A stretch of 64,000 bases of DNA from Zoogloea sp. (GTDB lineage: Bacteria; Pseudomonadota; Gammaproteobacteria; Burkholderiales; Rhodocyclaceae): contig JADJBR010000007.1 in assembly GCA_016703645.1 (NCBI GenBank), positions 372,001-436,000 on the forward strand, written 5' to 3'. This document shows, piece after piece, positions 27,201 to 40,427 of the stretch; position 1 is the first letter of the stretch, and the number at the start of each line of letters is the position of its first letter. The translations under genes were made by a program, and so were the position numbers. The notes under the pieces are model-generated. The model worked only from the letters and a program-made list of their open reading frames with translations. It was not told where the DNA came from and searched no databases.

Positions 27201-30200
27201 CGTGGACGTTGTTGCCACCGGCATCGGTGGGGGTTTCGAAGTCCGGTGCGGCCAGGAAGCTCAGGGCGCCGGTGCTGGCATTGATGGCGAACTTGGCGGC
27301 GTCGGCACCGCCAACGATGCTAGTAAGTCAAGGTCTGGGCGGGAAGGTCCGCGTCTGTTGCGGTCACCGTCATGACGGCCGTGGTGTTCTCGGCCACGCT
27401 GGCGGTTGCCCCGCTGGTGATCACCGGGGCATTGTCGTTGGCGGAAATGACCGTCACCGCGATGGCCTGGCTGTCGGTACCCCCCTGGCCGTCGGACACC
27501 TGGACGATCACGTTGTAGACGTTGTCACCACCGGCGTCGGTCGGGGTCTCGAAGTCCGGTGCGGCCAGGAAACTCAGGGCGCCGGTGCTGGCATTGATGG
27601 CGAACTTGGCGGCGTCCGCACCGCCGATGATCGAATAACTCAGGGTTTGGGCCGGCTGATCCGCATCCGTCGCCGTCACCGTCATCACCGCCGTGGTGTT
27701 CTCCGCGACACTGGCCGAGGCAGCGCTGGTGATCACCGGGGCGTTGTCGTTGCCAGCGGTCACCGTCACCGCGATGGCCAGGCTGTCGGTGCTGCCCTGG
27801 CCGTCGGATACCTGGACGGTCACATCAGGACGTTGTCACCACCCGCGTCGGTCGGGGTCTCGAAGTCTGGTGCGGCCAGGAAGCTCAGGGCGCCGGTGCT
27901 GGCATTGATCGCGAACTTGGCGGCGTCGGCACCGCCGACAATCGCAGAAGCTCAGCGTCTGAGCGGGTTGATCGGCGTCTGTTGCGGTCACGGTCATCAC
28001 CGCCGTGGTGTTCTCCGCGACACTGGCGGTTGCGCCGCTGGTGATCACCGGGGCGTTGTCGTTGGCAGCGGTCACCGTCACCGCGATGGCCTGGGTGCTA
28101 CTCAACGCCCCATGGCCGTCGGACACCTGGACAGTCACGTAAACGTTGTCGCCACCGGCATCCGTTGGCGTCTCGAAGTCCGGAGCCGAGACGAAGCTCA
28201 GGGCGCCGGTGCTGGCATTGATGGCGAACTTGGCCGCATCGGCACCGCCAACGATGCTAAAACTCAGTGTCTGGGCTGGCTGATCCGCGTCGGTTGCGGC
28301 CACCGTCATCACCGCCGTGGTGTTCTCGGCCACGCTGGCGGTTGCCCCACTGGTAATCACCGGGGCATTGTCGTTACCGGCGGTCACCGTCACCGCGATG
28401 GCCTGGCTGTCGGTGCTGCCCTGGCCGTCGGACACCTGGACGGTCACATCGTAGACGTTGTCGCCGCCCGCGTCGGTGGGGGTCTCGAAGTCCGGTGCGG
28501 CCAGGAAGCTGAGGGCGCCGGTGCTGGCATTGATCGTGAACTTGGCGGCGTCGGCACCGCCGGCGATGCTGAAGCTCAGCGTTTGGGCTGGCTGATCCGC
28601 GTCGGTTGCGGTCACCGTCATCACGGCCGTGGTGTTCTCGGCAATGCTGGCGGTTGCCCCGCTGGTGATCACCGGGGCATTGTCGTTGCCAGCGGTCACC
28701 GTCACCGCGATGGCCAGGCTGTCGGTGCTGCCCTGGCCGTCGGCCACCTGGACGGTCACGTCGTAGACGTTGTCGCCGCCGGCGTCGGTCGGGGTTTCGA
28801 AGTCGGGTGCCGAGACGAAGCTCAGGGCGCCGGTGCTGGCATTGATCGCGAACTTGGCGGCGTCGGCACCGCCGGCGATGCTGAAGCTCAGCGTTTGGGC
28901 TGGCTGATCCGCGTCGGTCGCGGTCACGGTCATCACGGCCGTGGTGTTCTCGGCAACGCTCGCCGTGGCACCGCTAGTGATCACCGGGGCGTTGTCATTG
29001 GCGGAAGTGACCGTCACTGCGATGGCTTGGCTGTCGGTGCTGCCCTGGCCATCGGCCACTTGGACGGTCACGTCGTAGACGTTGTCGCCGCCGGCATCCG
29101 TTGGCGTTTCGAAGTCCGGAGCGGAGATGAAACTCAGGGCGCCGGTGCTGGAGTTGATGGCGAACTTGGCGGCGTCCGCACCGCCGATGATCGAATAACT
29201 CAGGGTTTGAGCCGGCTGATCCGCGTCTGTTGCGGTCACCGTCATCACGGCCGTGGTGTTCTCGGCAACGCTCGCCGTGGCCCCGCTGGTGATCACCGGG
29301 GCATTGTCGTTGGCGGAAATGACCGTCACCGCGATGGCCTGGCTGTCGGTACCCCCCTGGCCGTCGGACACCTGGACGGTCACATCGTAGACGTTGTCGC
29401 CGCCCGCGTCGGTGGGGGTCTCGAAGTCTGGAGCGGAGACGAAGCTCAGGGCGCCGGTGCTGGCATTGATCGCGAACTTGGCGGCGTCGGCACCGCCGAT
29501 GATCGAATAACTCAGGGTTTGAGCTGGCTGATCCGCGTCGGTCGCGGTCACGGTCATCACGGCCGTGGTGTTCTCGGCAACGCTCGCCGTGGCACCGCTA
29601 GTGATCACCGGGGCGTTGTCATTGGCGGAAGTGACCGTCACTGCGATGGCTTGGCTGTCGGTGCTGCCCTGGCCATCGGCCACTTGGACGGTCACGTCGT
29701 AGACGTTGTCGCCGCCGGCATCCGTTGGCGTTTCGAAGTCCGGAGCGGAGATGAAACTCAGGGCGCCGGTGCTGGAGTTGATGGCGAACTTGGCGGCGTC
29801 GGCGCCGCCAACGATCGAATAACTCAGGGTTTGAGCCGGCTGATCCGAGTCGGTCGCGGTCACTGTCATCACGGCCGTGGTGTTCTCGGCCACGCTGGCG
29901 GTTGCCCCGCTGGTGATCACCGGGGCATTGTCGTTGCCAGCGGTCACCGTCACCGCGATGGCCAGGCTGTCGGTGCTGCCCTGGCCGTCGGCCACCTGGA
30001 CGGTCACGTCGTAGACGTTGTCACCACCGGCGTCGGTCGGGGTTTCGAAGTCCGGTGCCGAGATGAAGCTCAGGGCGCCGGTGCTGGCATTGATCGCGAA
30101 CTTGGCGGCGTCGGCACCGCCGATGATCGAATAACTCAGGGTTTGAGCTGGCTGATCCGCGTCGGTCGCGGTCACCGTCATCACGGCCGTGGTGTTCTCG

Positions 30201-33200
30201 GCCACGCTGGCGGTTGCCCCTCTGGTAATCACCGGGGCGTTGTCGTTGGCGGAAGTGACCGTCACCGCGATGGCCTGGCTGTCGGTGCTGCCCTGGCCGT
30301 CGGCCACCTGGACGGTCACATCGTAGACGTTGTCGCCGCCCGCGTCGGTGGGGGTCTCGAAGTCCGGTGCGGCCAGGAAGCTGAGGGCGCCGGTGCTGGC
30401 ATTGATCGTGAACTTGGCGGCGTCCGCACCGCCAACGATCGAATAACTCAGGGTTTGAGCCGGCTGATCCGCGTCTGTTGCGGTCACGGTCATCACGGCC
30501 GTGGTGTTCTCGGCAACGCTGGCGGTTGCCCCGCTGGTGATCACCGGGGCATTGTCGTTGCCAGCGGTCACCGTCACCGCGATGGCTTGGCTGTCGGTAC
30601 TCCCCTGGCCGTCGGATACCTGGATGGTGACGTCGTAGACGTTGTCGCCGCCGGCATCCGTTGGCGTTTCGAAGTCCGGTGCGGCCAGGAAGCTCAGGGC
30701 GCCAGTGCTGGAGTGGATCGCAAACTTTGCCGCATCGGCGCCACCCACGATCGAGTAAGTCAAGGTCTGGGCGGGAAGATCCACATCCGTCGCCGTCACC
30801 GTCATCACCGCCGTGGTGTTCTCGGCCACGCTGGCGGTTGCCCCGCTGGTGATCACCGGGGCATTGTCGTTGGCGGAAGTGACCGTCACCGCGATGGCCT
30901 GGCTGTCGGTACCCCCCTGGCCATCGGCCACTTGGACGGTCACGTCGTAGACGTTGTCACCACCGGTGTCGGTCGGGCTTTCGAAGTCGGGTGCCGAGAT
31001 GAAGCTCAGGGCGCCGGTGCTGGCATTGATCGTGAACTTGGCGGCGTCTGCGCCGCCGACGATTGAATAACTCAGGGTTTGGGCCGGCTGATCCGCGTCG
31101 GTTGCGGTCACTGTCATCACCGCCGTGGTGTTCTCCGCGACACTGGCTGTGGCGCCGCTAGTGATCACCGGGGCATTGTCGTTGGCGGAAGTGACCGTCA
31201 CCGCGATGGCTTGGCTGTCGGTGCTGCCCTGGCCGTCGGCCACCTGGACGGTCACGTCGTAGACGTTGTCACCACCGGCGTCGGTCGGGGTCTCGAAGTC
31301 TGGTGCGGCCAGGAAGCTAAGGGCGCCGGTGTTGGCATTGATGGCGAACTTGGCGGCGTCGGCACCGCCAACGATGCTAAAACTCAGTGTCTGGGCGGGT
31401 TGGTCCGAGTCGGTTGCGGTCACCGTCATGACCGCCGTGGTGTTCTCGGCAACGCTGGCGGTTGCCCCACTGGTGATAGTGGGGGCGTTGTCGTTGGCGG
31501 AAGTGACCGTCACCGCGATGGCCTGGCTGTCGGTGCTGCCCTGGCCGTCGGCCACCTGGACGGTCACATCGTAGACGTTGTCGCCGCCCGCGTCGGTGGG
31601 GGTCTCGAAGTCCGGTGCGGCCAGGAAGCTGAGGGCGCCGGTGCTGGCATTGATCGTGAACTTGGCGGCGTCCGCACCGCCGATGATGCTGAAGCTCAGC
31701 GACTGGGCGGGTTGGTCGGTGTCAGTGGCCGTTACAGTCATCACGGCCGTGGTGTTCTCGGCAACGCTCGCCGTGGCACCGCTAGTGATCACCGGGGCGT
31801 TGTCATTGGCGGAAGTGACCGTCACTGCGATGGCTTGGCTGTCGGTGCTGCCCTGGCCATCGGCCACCTCGACAGTCACGTCGTAGACGTTGTCACCACC
31901 GGCGTCGGTCGGGGTCTCGAAGTCCGGTGCCGAGATGACGCTCAGGGCGCCGGTGCTGGCATTGATCGTGAACTTGGCGGCGTCCGCGCCGCCAACGATG
32001 CTGAAGCTCAGCGACTGGGCGGGTTGGTCAGCGTCTGTTGCGGTCACCGTCATCACGGCCGTGGTGTTCTCCGCGACACTGGCTGTGGTGCCGCTGGTGA
32101 TCACCGGGGCGTTGTCGTTGGCGGAAGTGACCGTCACCGCGATGGCCTGACTGTTGGTGCTGCCCTGGCCGTCGGATACCTGGACAGTCACGTCGTAGAC
32201 GTTGTCGCCGCCGGCGTCGGTCGGGCTTTCGAAGTCTGGCGCCGAGACGAAGCTCAGGGCGCCGGTGCTGCTGTTGATGGCGAACTTGGCGGCGTCGGCG
32301 CCGCCGATGATCGAATAACTCAGGGTTTGAGCCGGCTGATCCGCGTCGGTTGCGGTCACGGTCATCACGGCCGTGGTGTTCTCGGCAACGCTGGCGGTCG
32401 ACCCGCTGGTGATCACCGGGGCGTTGTCATTGGCGGACGTGACCGTCACCGCGATGGCTTGGCTGTCGGTACTCCCCTGGCCGTCGGATACCTGGATGGT
32501 CACGTCGTAGACGTTGTCGCCGCCGGCATCCGTTGGCGTTTCGAAGTCCGGTGCGGCCAGGAAGCTCAGGGCGCCCGTGCTGCTGTTGATGGCGAACTTG
32601 GCGGCGTCGGCACCGCCAACGATGCTAAAACTCAGTGTCTGGGCGGGTTGGTCCGAGTCGGTTGCGGTCACCGTCATGACCGCCGTGGTGTTCTCGGCAA
32701 CGCTGGCGGTTGCCCCGCTGGTGATCACCGGGGCGTTGTCGTTGGCGGAAGTGACCGTCACCGCGATGGCCTGACTGTCGGTACTCCCCTGGCCGTCGGA
32801 CACCTGGACGGTCACATCGTAGACGTTGTCGCCACCGGCATCCGTTGGCGTTTCGAAGTCCGGTGCGGCCAGGAAGCTCAGGGCGCCCGTGCTGCTGTTG
32901 ATGGCGAACTTGGCGGCGTCCACACCGCCGATGATTGAATAACTCAGGGTTTGAGCCGGTTGATCCGCGTCGGTCGCGGTCACCGTCATCACGGCCGTGG
33001 TGTTCTCGGCAACGCTGGCGGTTGCCCCGCTGGAGATCACCGGGGCATTGTCGTTACCGGCGGTCACCGTCACCGCGATGGCCTGGCTGTCGGTGCTGCC
33101 CTGGCCGTCGGACACCTGGACGGTCACATCGTAGACGTTGTCGCCACCGGCATCCGTCGGGGTTTCGAAGTCCGGAGCGGTCAGGAAGCTTAGGGCGCCG

Positions 33201-36200
33201 GTGCTGCTGTTGATCGTGAACTTCCCGGCGTCGGCACCGCCAACGATGCTGAAGCTCAGCGTCTGGGCGGGTTGGTCAGCGTCTGTTGCGGTCACCGTCA
33301 TCACGGCCGTGGTGTTCTCCGCGACACTGACTGTGGTGCCGCTGGTGATCACCGGGGCGTTGTCGTTGCCAGCGGTCACCGTCACCGCGATGGCCTGGCT
33401 GTCGGTACCCCCCTGGCCGTCGGACACCTGGACGGTCACATCATAGACGTTGTCGCCACCGGCATCCGTCGGGGTTTCGAAGTCCGGAGCGGTCAGGAAG
33501 CTCAGGGCGCCGGTGCTGCTGTTGATGGCGAACTTGGTCGCATCGGCACCGCCGATGATGCTGAAGCTCAGCGACTGGGCGGGTTGGTCGGTGTCAGTGG
33601 CCGTTACAGTCATCACGGCCGTGGTGTTCTCGGCAACGCTCGCCGTGGCACCGCTAGTGATCACCGGGGCGTTGTCGTTGGCGGAAGTGACCGTCACCGC
33701 GATGGCCTGACTATTGGTACCCCCTTGGCCGTCGGCTACCTGGACAGTCACGTTATAAACGTTGTTGCCACCCGCATCCGTCGGCGCTTCAAAGTCCGGA
33801 GCGGCCAGGAAGCTCAGGGCGCCCGTGCTACTGTTGATGGCGAACTTCGCAGCGTCCGTGCCGCCAACGATGGCGTATGCGGGCACTCCGCCATCCGGAT
33901 CAGAGGAGGTGATGGTGGTAACGGCAGTGCTGTTTTCGGCCACATTGACCGCCGCAGAACTGGTGAAGATCGGTGCATCGTTGGACGGGATGAGGGTCAC
34001 GGTGCTGCTGGCGACATTGCTGGTGCCGCCATCGCCGTCTTCCACGTAGCCGGCCATGGTCCGGACAAGTGTTGTCGGGTTCTCGGAGACATTCTCATAG
34101 GTGATGTTGCGCCCGAGAGCTTGCGCCGCAGCAGCGTCGGCACTGGCGTTGAAAGTCACGATCAGCGGTGTACTGCCATCGGTGCCGCCTGCCCAGGTAC
34201 CGATCACGACGCCGCCGTAAGTCACGTTGCTGCCCGCAAGCCCGATCAATCCGGCGCCCGTACCCTGATTGCGAATGGCAATGCGATCCTCTGCCTGGCC
34301 GTTGGCGGTGAACTGGACGACCAGTCTGCCATTGTTGAAATCGCCCCCATCTTCGTCAGCCACCGTCGCCAGGGCCGCAACGATCACCGGCCCGGCGTTC
34401 TCGGGGTAATCGGTGTTGCCGGCTACAAAGGTCACGAGCGGTGCATCGTTGGAATTGGTGACACTCACGGTGATGGCTTGGGTGTCCACCGCACCCGTTC
34501 CATCGGCAACCTGGACGGTGACGTTGTAGGTGTTGTTGCCGTCGGTGTCCGTCGGCACCTCGAAATTCGGTGGCACCTGAAAGCTGAGCGCACCAGTGCT
34601 CCCGTTGATCGCAAAGTGTCCGGCATCAGCCCCGCCGACGATGCTGTACGTCAGCGTCTGGGCTGCACCGTCCGGATCGCTTGCGGTCACCGTGGAGACT
34701 GTCGTGGTGTTCTCCGCAACCGACACCGAAGCCGTGACGCCCCCGCCTTCGCTGGTGATGGAGGGAGGGTTGGTATAGATGTTCGCGGCAAACTCGGAAG
34801 TCTCGATGAAGGCCATCCCCGATGTCAGTCGGGTCGCCGTGGCTGTCACCACCTGCCCCGTGGGCACCGCGGCTGTCAGCGTCGCGCTGAAGCTGGCATT
34901 GCCGCTGGCGTTGGTCACCACGTCAACAAAACCCAGATAGCTCTGCCCTTCGCCATGCCCGGACGAATCCGGGATGGGATTGGCAAAGAACTCGATCCGG
35001 AAGTTGGTGCTGGCGAGGCTATTGAGGGTGCCGACGATGGTGATGGCGCTGCCGGTGGTGAGTGCCGAGGTGAGCACCGGGGTGTTCTGCAGATTGTTGG
35101 CGCCGGTATCGGTGTCGCCGACGTCGTTGGTATTGATCCAGTCGCCGCCCACGTCAATGCCCAGGGAGCCATTGGCATAGATGCTATTGCCGATCATCAC
35201 CGCACCGGTGGCGGTGCCGTCGATGACGATCCCCTGGTGGAAATTGCGGGCATTGGCGATGACGTTGCCTTCGCCGGTGTTTGACCCGCCAATCATCGTG
35301 TTGGTGGCTTCCATCACGAGAATGCCCTGCTTCTCGTTGCCTGCCGCGGTGGTGCCATCGGCGGCCACACCGATCCAGTTGCCGCGGATCACCGTACCGT
35401 CCGTGGTCGCCCCATATACGCCTATGCCCTGCCAGGCATTGCCGCTGATGATGTTGCGGGTGGCGGAGGTCGTGCCGCCGATCCACGTACCGTATGCACC
35501 CCCTGTTACCTCGATGCCCTCCTGGGCATTCGCGAGCGTAGTGTTGCCGGCCGCGTCCAGACCGATGATGTTGCCCTGGACGAAATTGTTCATCCCCCCG
35601 TTGGTGATGAGGATGCCGTTATCCAGGTTGCCGGAAATTACGTTTCGGGCGCCAGCCACCGTCCCACCGATGAGATTCGCGCTGCCCGCGTCAATCTGCA
35701 CGCCCTGGAGGGTATTGCCAACGGCTCCGGTGCCCGCTGCATTGGTGCCAATGTAGTTGCCGCTGATCGTGTTGTAGTTTGAGCCCGAATCGCCGATCCG
35801 TACCCCGGCCTGATCGTTGCCAGAGATGACGTTTCGCACGCCCGCCGTGGTGCCGCCCACTGTGTTGTAAGTGGCGCCCTGGAAGATCGCCACGCCATGA
35901 TTGGTATTGCCCAGATCTATCGTTCCGGTAGCATCGAGACCAATGTAGTTGCCCCCAACGAGATTGCCAGTGGATCCCGTTCCAAATATCTGCACACCAT
36001 CCACTGTATTGCCTGAGATGACATTGCGCTCCGCGACCGTGGAGCCCCCGACGACGTTGTTAGCCGAATCAAAGATCAAGACACCAACGTCGTTGCCGGC
36101 CGCGGCCGTACCTGCCAGATTGGTGCCGAGATAACTGCCGGCAACAGTGATGTCGGACGTACTGATGATCCGGATGCCGTTCGAGGTGAAGCCGTTGATG

Positions 36201-39200
36201 GCCAGATACTTCACCGAGCCGCCTGCAGCACCGGCGCCGCTGAACACAAGACCTGCACTGCCTGCCCCCGCCGACGCACCATTGAGGGCAATCAGGGGCT
36301 CACCTGCGAAACCCACCTGGGAGTCGCCCTGAATATGGATCACGCTGGTGATAGTAGGCAGAGCCGAGGCCAGGTTGATGGTCTGGGCACCGCTGCCAAT
36401 GGCAAAGGTGATGGTGTCGTTGCCGGCGGTATTGTTGGCCGCGAGGATCGCCTCGCGTAAAGAGATCTTGCCGTCGGCCCCCTTGTTGGCGATCAGGTTG
36501 GCAATGCTACTGGTATTGCCGTCGGTGGTGTCAGCTGCCGTGGTAACGATTAGTTCGCTGGCGACGTTGGTGACCGTCACGGCTATGGACTGGGTATCGG
36601 TATTGGTGCCGTCGGAAACGCGGACGGTCAGGTTATAGATGTTATTGGCGCCGCTATCGGTAGGGCTTTCGAAGTCTGGGGGGGAAGCGAACTGGAGCAC
36701 GCCCGAGTTGGCATCGATGGTGAACTTTGCTGCGTCGACACCGCCCGAAATATCGTAAATGAAGCTACTTGCCGGAAGGTCAGCATCGGTGGCTGTCACC
36801 GAGGCGACCGTCAGAGTGTTCTCGGTGATGGAGATCGACGCAGACGCCCCGCCGCCATTACTGGTGATGACGGGCGCACTCTCATTGACCGCGGTAAGGG
36901 TGACGGCGATGGCTTTGGTGCTGCTCAAGGTGCCGTCGTTCGCCTGTACGGTCACGTCGTACACGTTGTTGCCGCCGGCATCAGTCGGCACTTCGTAATC
37001 CGGTGCCGTTGCGAAACTCAGGGCGCCCGTGCTGGCGTTGATCGCAAACTTGGCCGCATCGGCACCGCCAACGATGCTGAAGCTCAGCGTCTGGGCGGGT
37101 TCGTCAGAATCGGTCGCGGTCACCGTCATCACCGTCGTAGTGTTCTCCGCGACGCTCGCCGTGGCGCTGCTGGTGATCACCGGGGTGTTGTCGTTGGCGG
37201 CAGTCACGGTGACGGCGACGGCTTTGGTGCTGCTCAGGGTGCCGTCGCTCGCCTGCACGGTCACGTCATAGACGTTGTTGGCGCCGGAGTCGGTCGGCGC
37301 GTCATAGTCCGGTGCCGTTGCGAAGCTCAGGGCGCCGGTGCTGGCATTGATCGCAAACTTCGCCGCATCGGCCCCACCCGCGATCGAGTAAGTCAAGGTC
37401 TGGGCGGGAAGATCCGCGTCCGTCGCCGTCACGGTCATAACTGCCGTGGTGTTCTCGGCCACGCTCGCGGCTGCGCCGCTGGTGATCACCGGACTACCCT
37501 CGTTCACCGGCGTAACGGTGACAGACATCGATTTGGTGCCCGTGTAGAGACCGTCGCTGGCCAGCACCGTTAGCTGGTAGACGTTATTGCTACCGAGATC
37601 CGTCGGCGCTTCATAGTTTGGTGCTGTCACGAAGCTCAGGGCGCCGGTACTGCCATTGATCACGAACTTGCTGGCGTCGGAGCCACCTACGATGGAATAG
37701 GTCAGCGTATTCGCCGGCTGGTCGGCATCAGACGCCGTGATCGTTATCACTGCCGTATTGTTCTCGGCAACACTGACAGTTGCGCTGCTTGTGATGATCG
37801 GCGGGTTGTCACGCAAGGGGGTAACCGTTACCGCAATGGCCTGGCTTGCTGTTCCACCCGCACCATCACTGACCTGGACGGTCACGTCATAGACGTTGTC
37901 GGCGCCGCTGTCGGTAGGTGCCTCGTAGTCTGGTGCGGTGCTGAAGCTCAGTGCGCCCGTGCTGCTATTGATCGCAAACCGGGCTTGATCGAGGCCACCC
38001 GAGAGGGTGTATGCCGGCGTGCCGCCGTCCACGTCCGACGAGCTTACCGTCATCACTGCCGTGGCGTTCTCGGCAACATTGGCCGTAGCCGCACTGGTGA
38101 TCACCGGCGCGTCATTGACAGCGGTTACCGCCATCGTCACCACCGCTGGCGTGCTGGTCATGCCGGTGCCATCCGAGACCGTCAGACTGATGCTGCGGGT
38201 GGCGGTGCTGGGGTTCTCGCTGGTGTTGCGGTAGGTAATGTTGCGTACCAGAGCCTGCACCGCGGCGACGGAGGCATTGCTGTTGAAGGTGACCGTGAGG
38301 GGTGTGCTGCCGGTGCCAAAGCTACCGCTATACGTGCCTATGGTCGTGCCACCATAGGTCACGTTGGTTCCGGACAGCCCGATCTGCCCGGCGCCCGTAC
38401 CCTGGTTGCGGATGCCGAGTTCATCGGTGGCGGTTCCGTTGGCGATGACCTGGTAAATCAGCTGGCCGCCATTGAGTACGGTCGTGTCGCTATCCGTGAC
38501 AGTGGCTCCGGCGTCATAGATCGCCCCCGCGTTCTCGACATAGGTTCCGCTATAACCGGTGGGCGTGATCACGGGGGCTGCGGCATACAGATAGCGCCGC
38601 ATGAAGACCCCATCGCTGTCGCCGGTTCCGTCGCCGTGCCATACGACAACCAGATGTCCCTTCTCGTCGGATGCAATGCTCGGCACGTCCTGGTAGCCGG
38701 TGGTGGTGGTGTTGACAAGGGTTTCTCCGGTGAGCGCTGTGCCGGATGCATCGTACTGGCGCATGTAAACCCCATCGAAGCTGCCGTCCTGGGCCATGCT
38801 CTGCCAGGTCACCACGAAACCGCCGCCGGCCAGCATCGTCACAGCGGGGTTTTGCTGCTGGTCGGCCGTCGTTGTATTGATCCGGAACTCGCCGCCCTGG
38901 GCCACGCCACTGCTGTTGTAGCGCTGGCCGTAAATGCCATTGCCGCTGCCGTCCTGGGCACTCTCCCAGACAATGACGAAGTTGCCGCTCGTGTCCATGG
39001 CAACCACCGGCAGATCCTGATTGCTGGTGGTGTAGGTGCTGACATGGAACTCACTGCCTTGCACCACGCCGCTGCTGTTGTAGCGCTTGGCGTAGATGCC
39101 TTCGTTGCTGCCATCCTGACCGAAGCTTTGCCAGGCAATGACGAAATTGCCCGACGCATCCATGGCCACACTGGGCTCGGTCTGGCTGTCTGTGATATAG

Positions 39201-40420
39201 GTGTTGACCAGGAATTCCCCACCCTGGGCCACGCCGCTGCTGTTATAGCGCTGGGCGTAGATGCCGTTGGAGTTGGCCAGATCCTGGCTCCAGCTCTGCC
39301 AGGCAATCACGAAGTTGCCGCTGGCATCCATCGCCACTGCTGGTTCTAGCTGATCGTAGGTGGTGGTTGAATTGACGCGGAACTCGCTGCCCTGGGCCAC
39401 ACCGCTGCTGTTGTAGCGCTGGGCGTAAATGCCGTAGCTGCTCCCGTCCTGCCCGTTGCTCTCCCACACCACGACGAAGTTTCCGCTGGCATCCATTGCG
39501 ACCTGCGGGTTGCGCTGGTTGTCGGACGTAAAGGTGTTGACATGGAACTGGGCACCTTGGGCAACACCACTGGCGTTGTAGCGCTGACCGTAAATGCCGA
39601 TACCGGTATCGCTCGCACCGGGGCCGTCCATCCAGATGATGACGTAGTTGCCGTTGGCATCCATGGCGATGGACTTGCTGGACCAGTTCAGGGTCTGAGT
39701 GCCGCTGGTACTGGTGTTGACCAGCGTTTCCGAACCCTGGGCCGTGAGCGCCAAGGTGCCCGTCCACTCGTATTGCAAGTCGGCTGAGGCAAATGGAAGC
39801 GCTTCGACGGTGCCGGAACGCACCTCCAGCTGCCAATCGCCACCATGCAGCGCGCTGCCCGTGGGGTCGTCGCTGGCCGCCACGTCGGCACCGGTGAGCT
39901 GGGCCAGGCTCGCCACCAGTGACCGACCGCTCGCCCCGTCACCCACATCGCAGCCATAGAGCAGCAGATCGGCTTCGCCGGTAAGGGCGTCACCCCAGGC
40001 GGCAATTTCCCCTGCCCGCTGAAAGATGGACTCGGCATCAAGGGTGCTGGCGCCCAACTGGGCGGTGCCGCTGGCGCCATGGCCGACCACATGGATCGCC
40101 GAGACGTCGTCACGCCCCGAAAGGGCACTGCCAATCCGCCCGATACCGTCCTCATCGGCACCGACCACTATGACTTCGACCCGTCGCCCGGCTTGCTGCT
40201 GGGCCGCAAGATCGTCGATGAGCTGTTGAACGTCCGGTGTCCGTGCATCGACGAACACGAGTTCGGTGCCTTGATCCTGCAGACCGATTGCGCCATCACT
40301 CTGCTGTATTGGCGCAGCCAGCACTGCCGTAACGATCCCCGCCGGTCCGGGGTCGGCCGAGTAGAGGAGGCGCGACTCGAAAGTCTCGATCAGCGCCCGG
40401 TGATGGCGACGGCGTTTCAT
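24215..40420 (-). CDS. Giant LEPR-XLL/DUF4347 cadherin-repeat surface protein, about 5,400 aa, frame broken in four places
   Basis: Reconstructed as one protein. The ATG at 40420 gives MKRRRHHRALIETFESRLLYSADP (in two parts), the LEPR-XLL N-terminal motif of very large exported repeat proteins; there is no classical signal peptide. Then follow DUF4347 (about 40-205, VHVVGHGASG-like core and DLLLYGCDVG), about seven VAMDASGNFVIVW-type repeats (about 230-600), cadherin-like units, a CSLREA/right-handed beta-helix domain (36.5-34.8 kb, NVISGN and NYIGLDATG repeats), 26 tandem 104-residue cadherin-like units, Cadherin-5/VCBS-like domains and a C-terminal hydrophobic segment (GIVLTAGAVWW..AGLLMVAPAW) with a charged tail. 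Units keep Ca-binding DxNDN-like linkers. Frames break near 27945, 27826, 27320 and 26697; a stop appears at 27836. These cancel overall. Likely a surface adhesin exported by the genes upstream. Confidence 0.85.
25865..33973 (-). repeat. 26 tandem 312-bp units encoding cadherin-like domains
   Basis: On the coding (minus) strand the unit encodes 104 residues running from PVITSGATASVAENTTAVMT to TVTAGNDNA. The period is exactly 312 bases, and 26 units fill the 8.1 kb, the first and last being divergent and the 24 between nearly identical. Variation is confined to a few spots (SFSIVGG/SYSIIGG/TYSIVGG, FLAAP/FISAP/FVSAP, SDGQ/ADGQ, VTSAN/VTAGN), reassorted between units like a mosaic, as expected from gene conversion or unequal crossing-over. 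Confidence 0.95.
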
Positions 40421-40427
40421 GGGGGTT

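Noticed and set aside
25865-33973. Repeat array considered as a CRISPR or satellite array
   Set aside because: Units are contiguous, 312 bases long and coding; there are no short repeats with unique spacers.
27068-35284. Very long open frames on the plus strand (up to 1,332 codons) opposite the giant gene, rich in Gly, His, Arg and Val
   Set aside because: They are an antisense by-product of the 312-bp repeat: the period is a multiple of three and the unit has no stop in that frame. The minus strand encodes recognisable cadherin-like domains with continuous structure.
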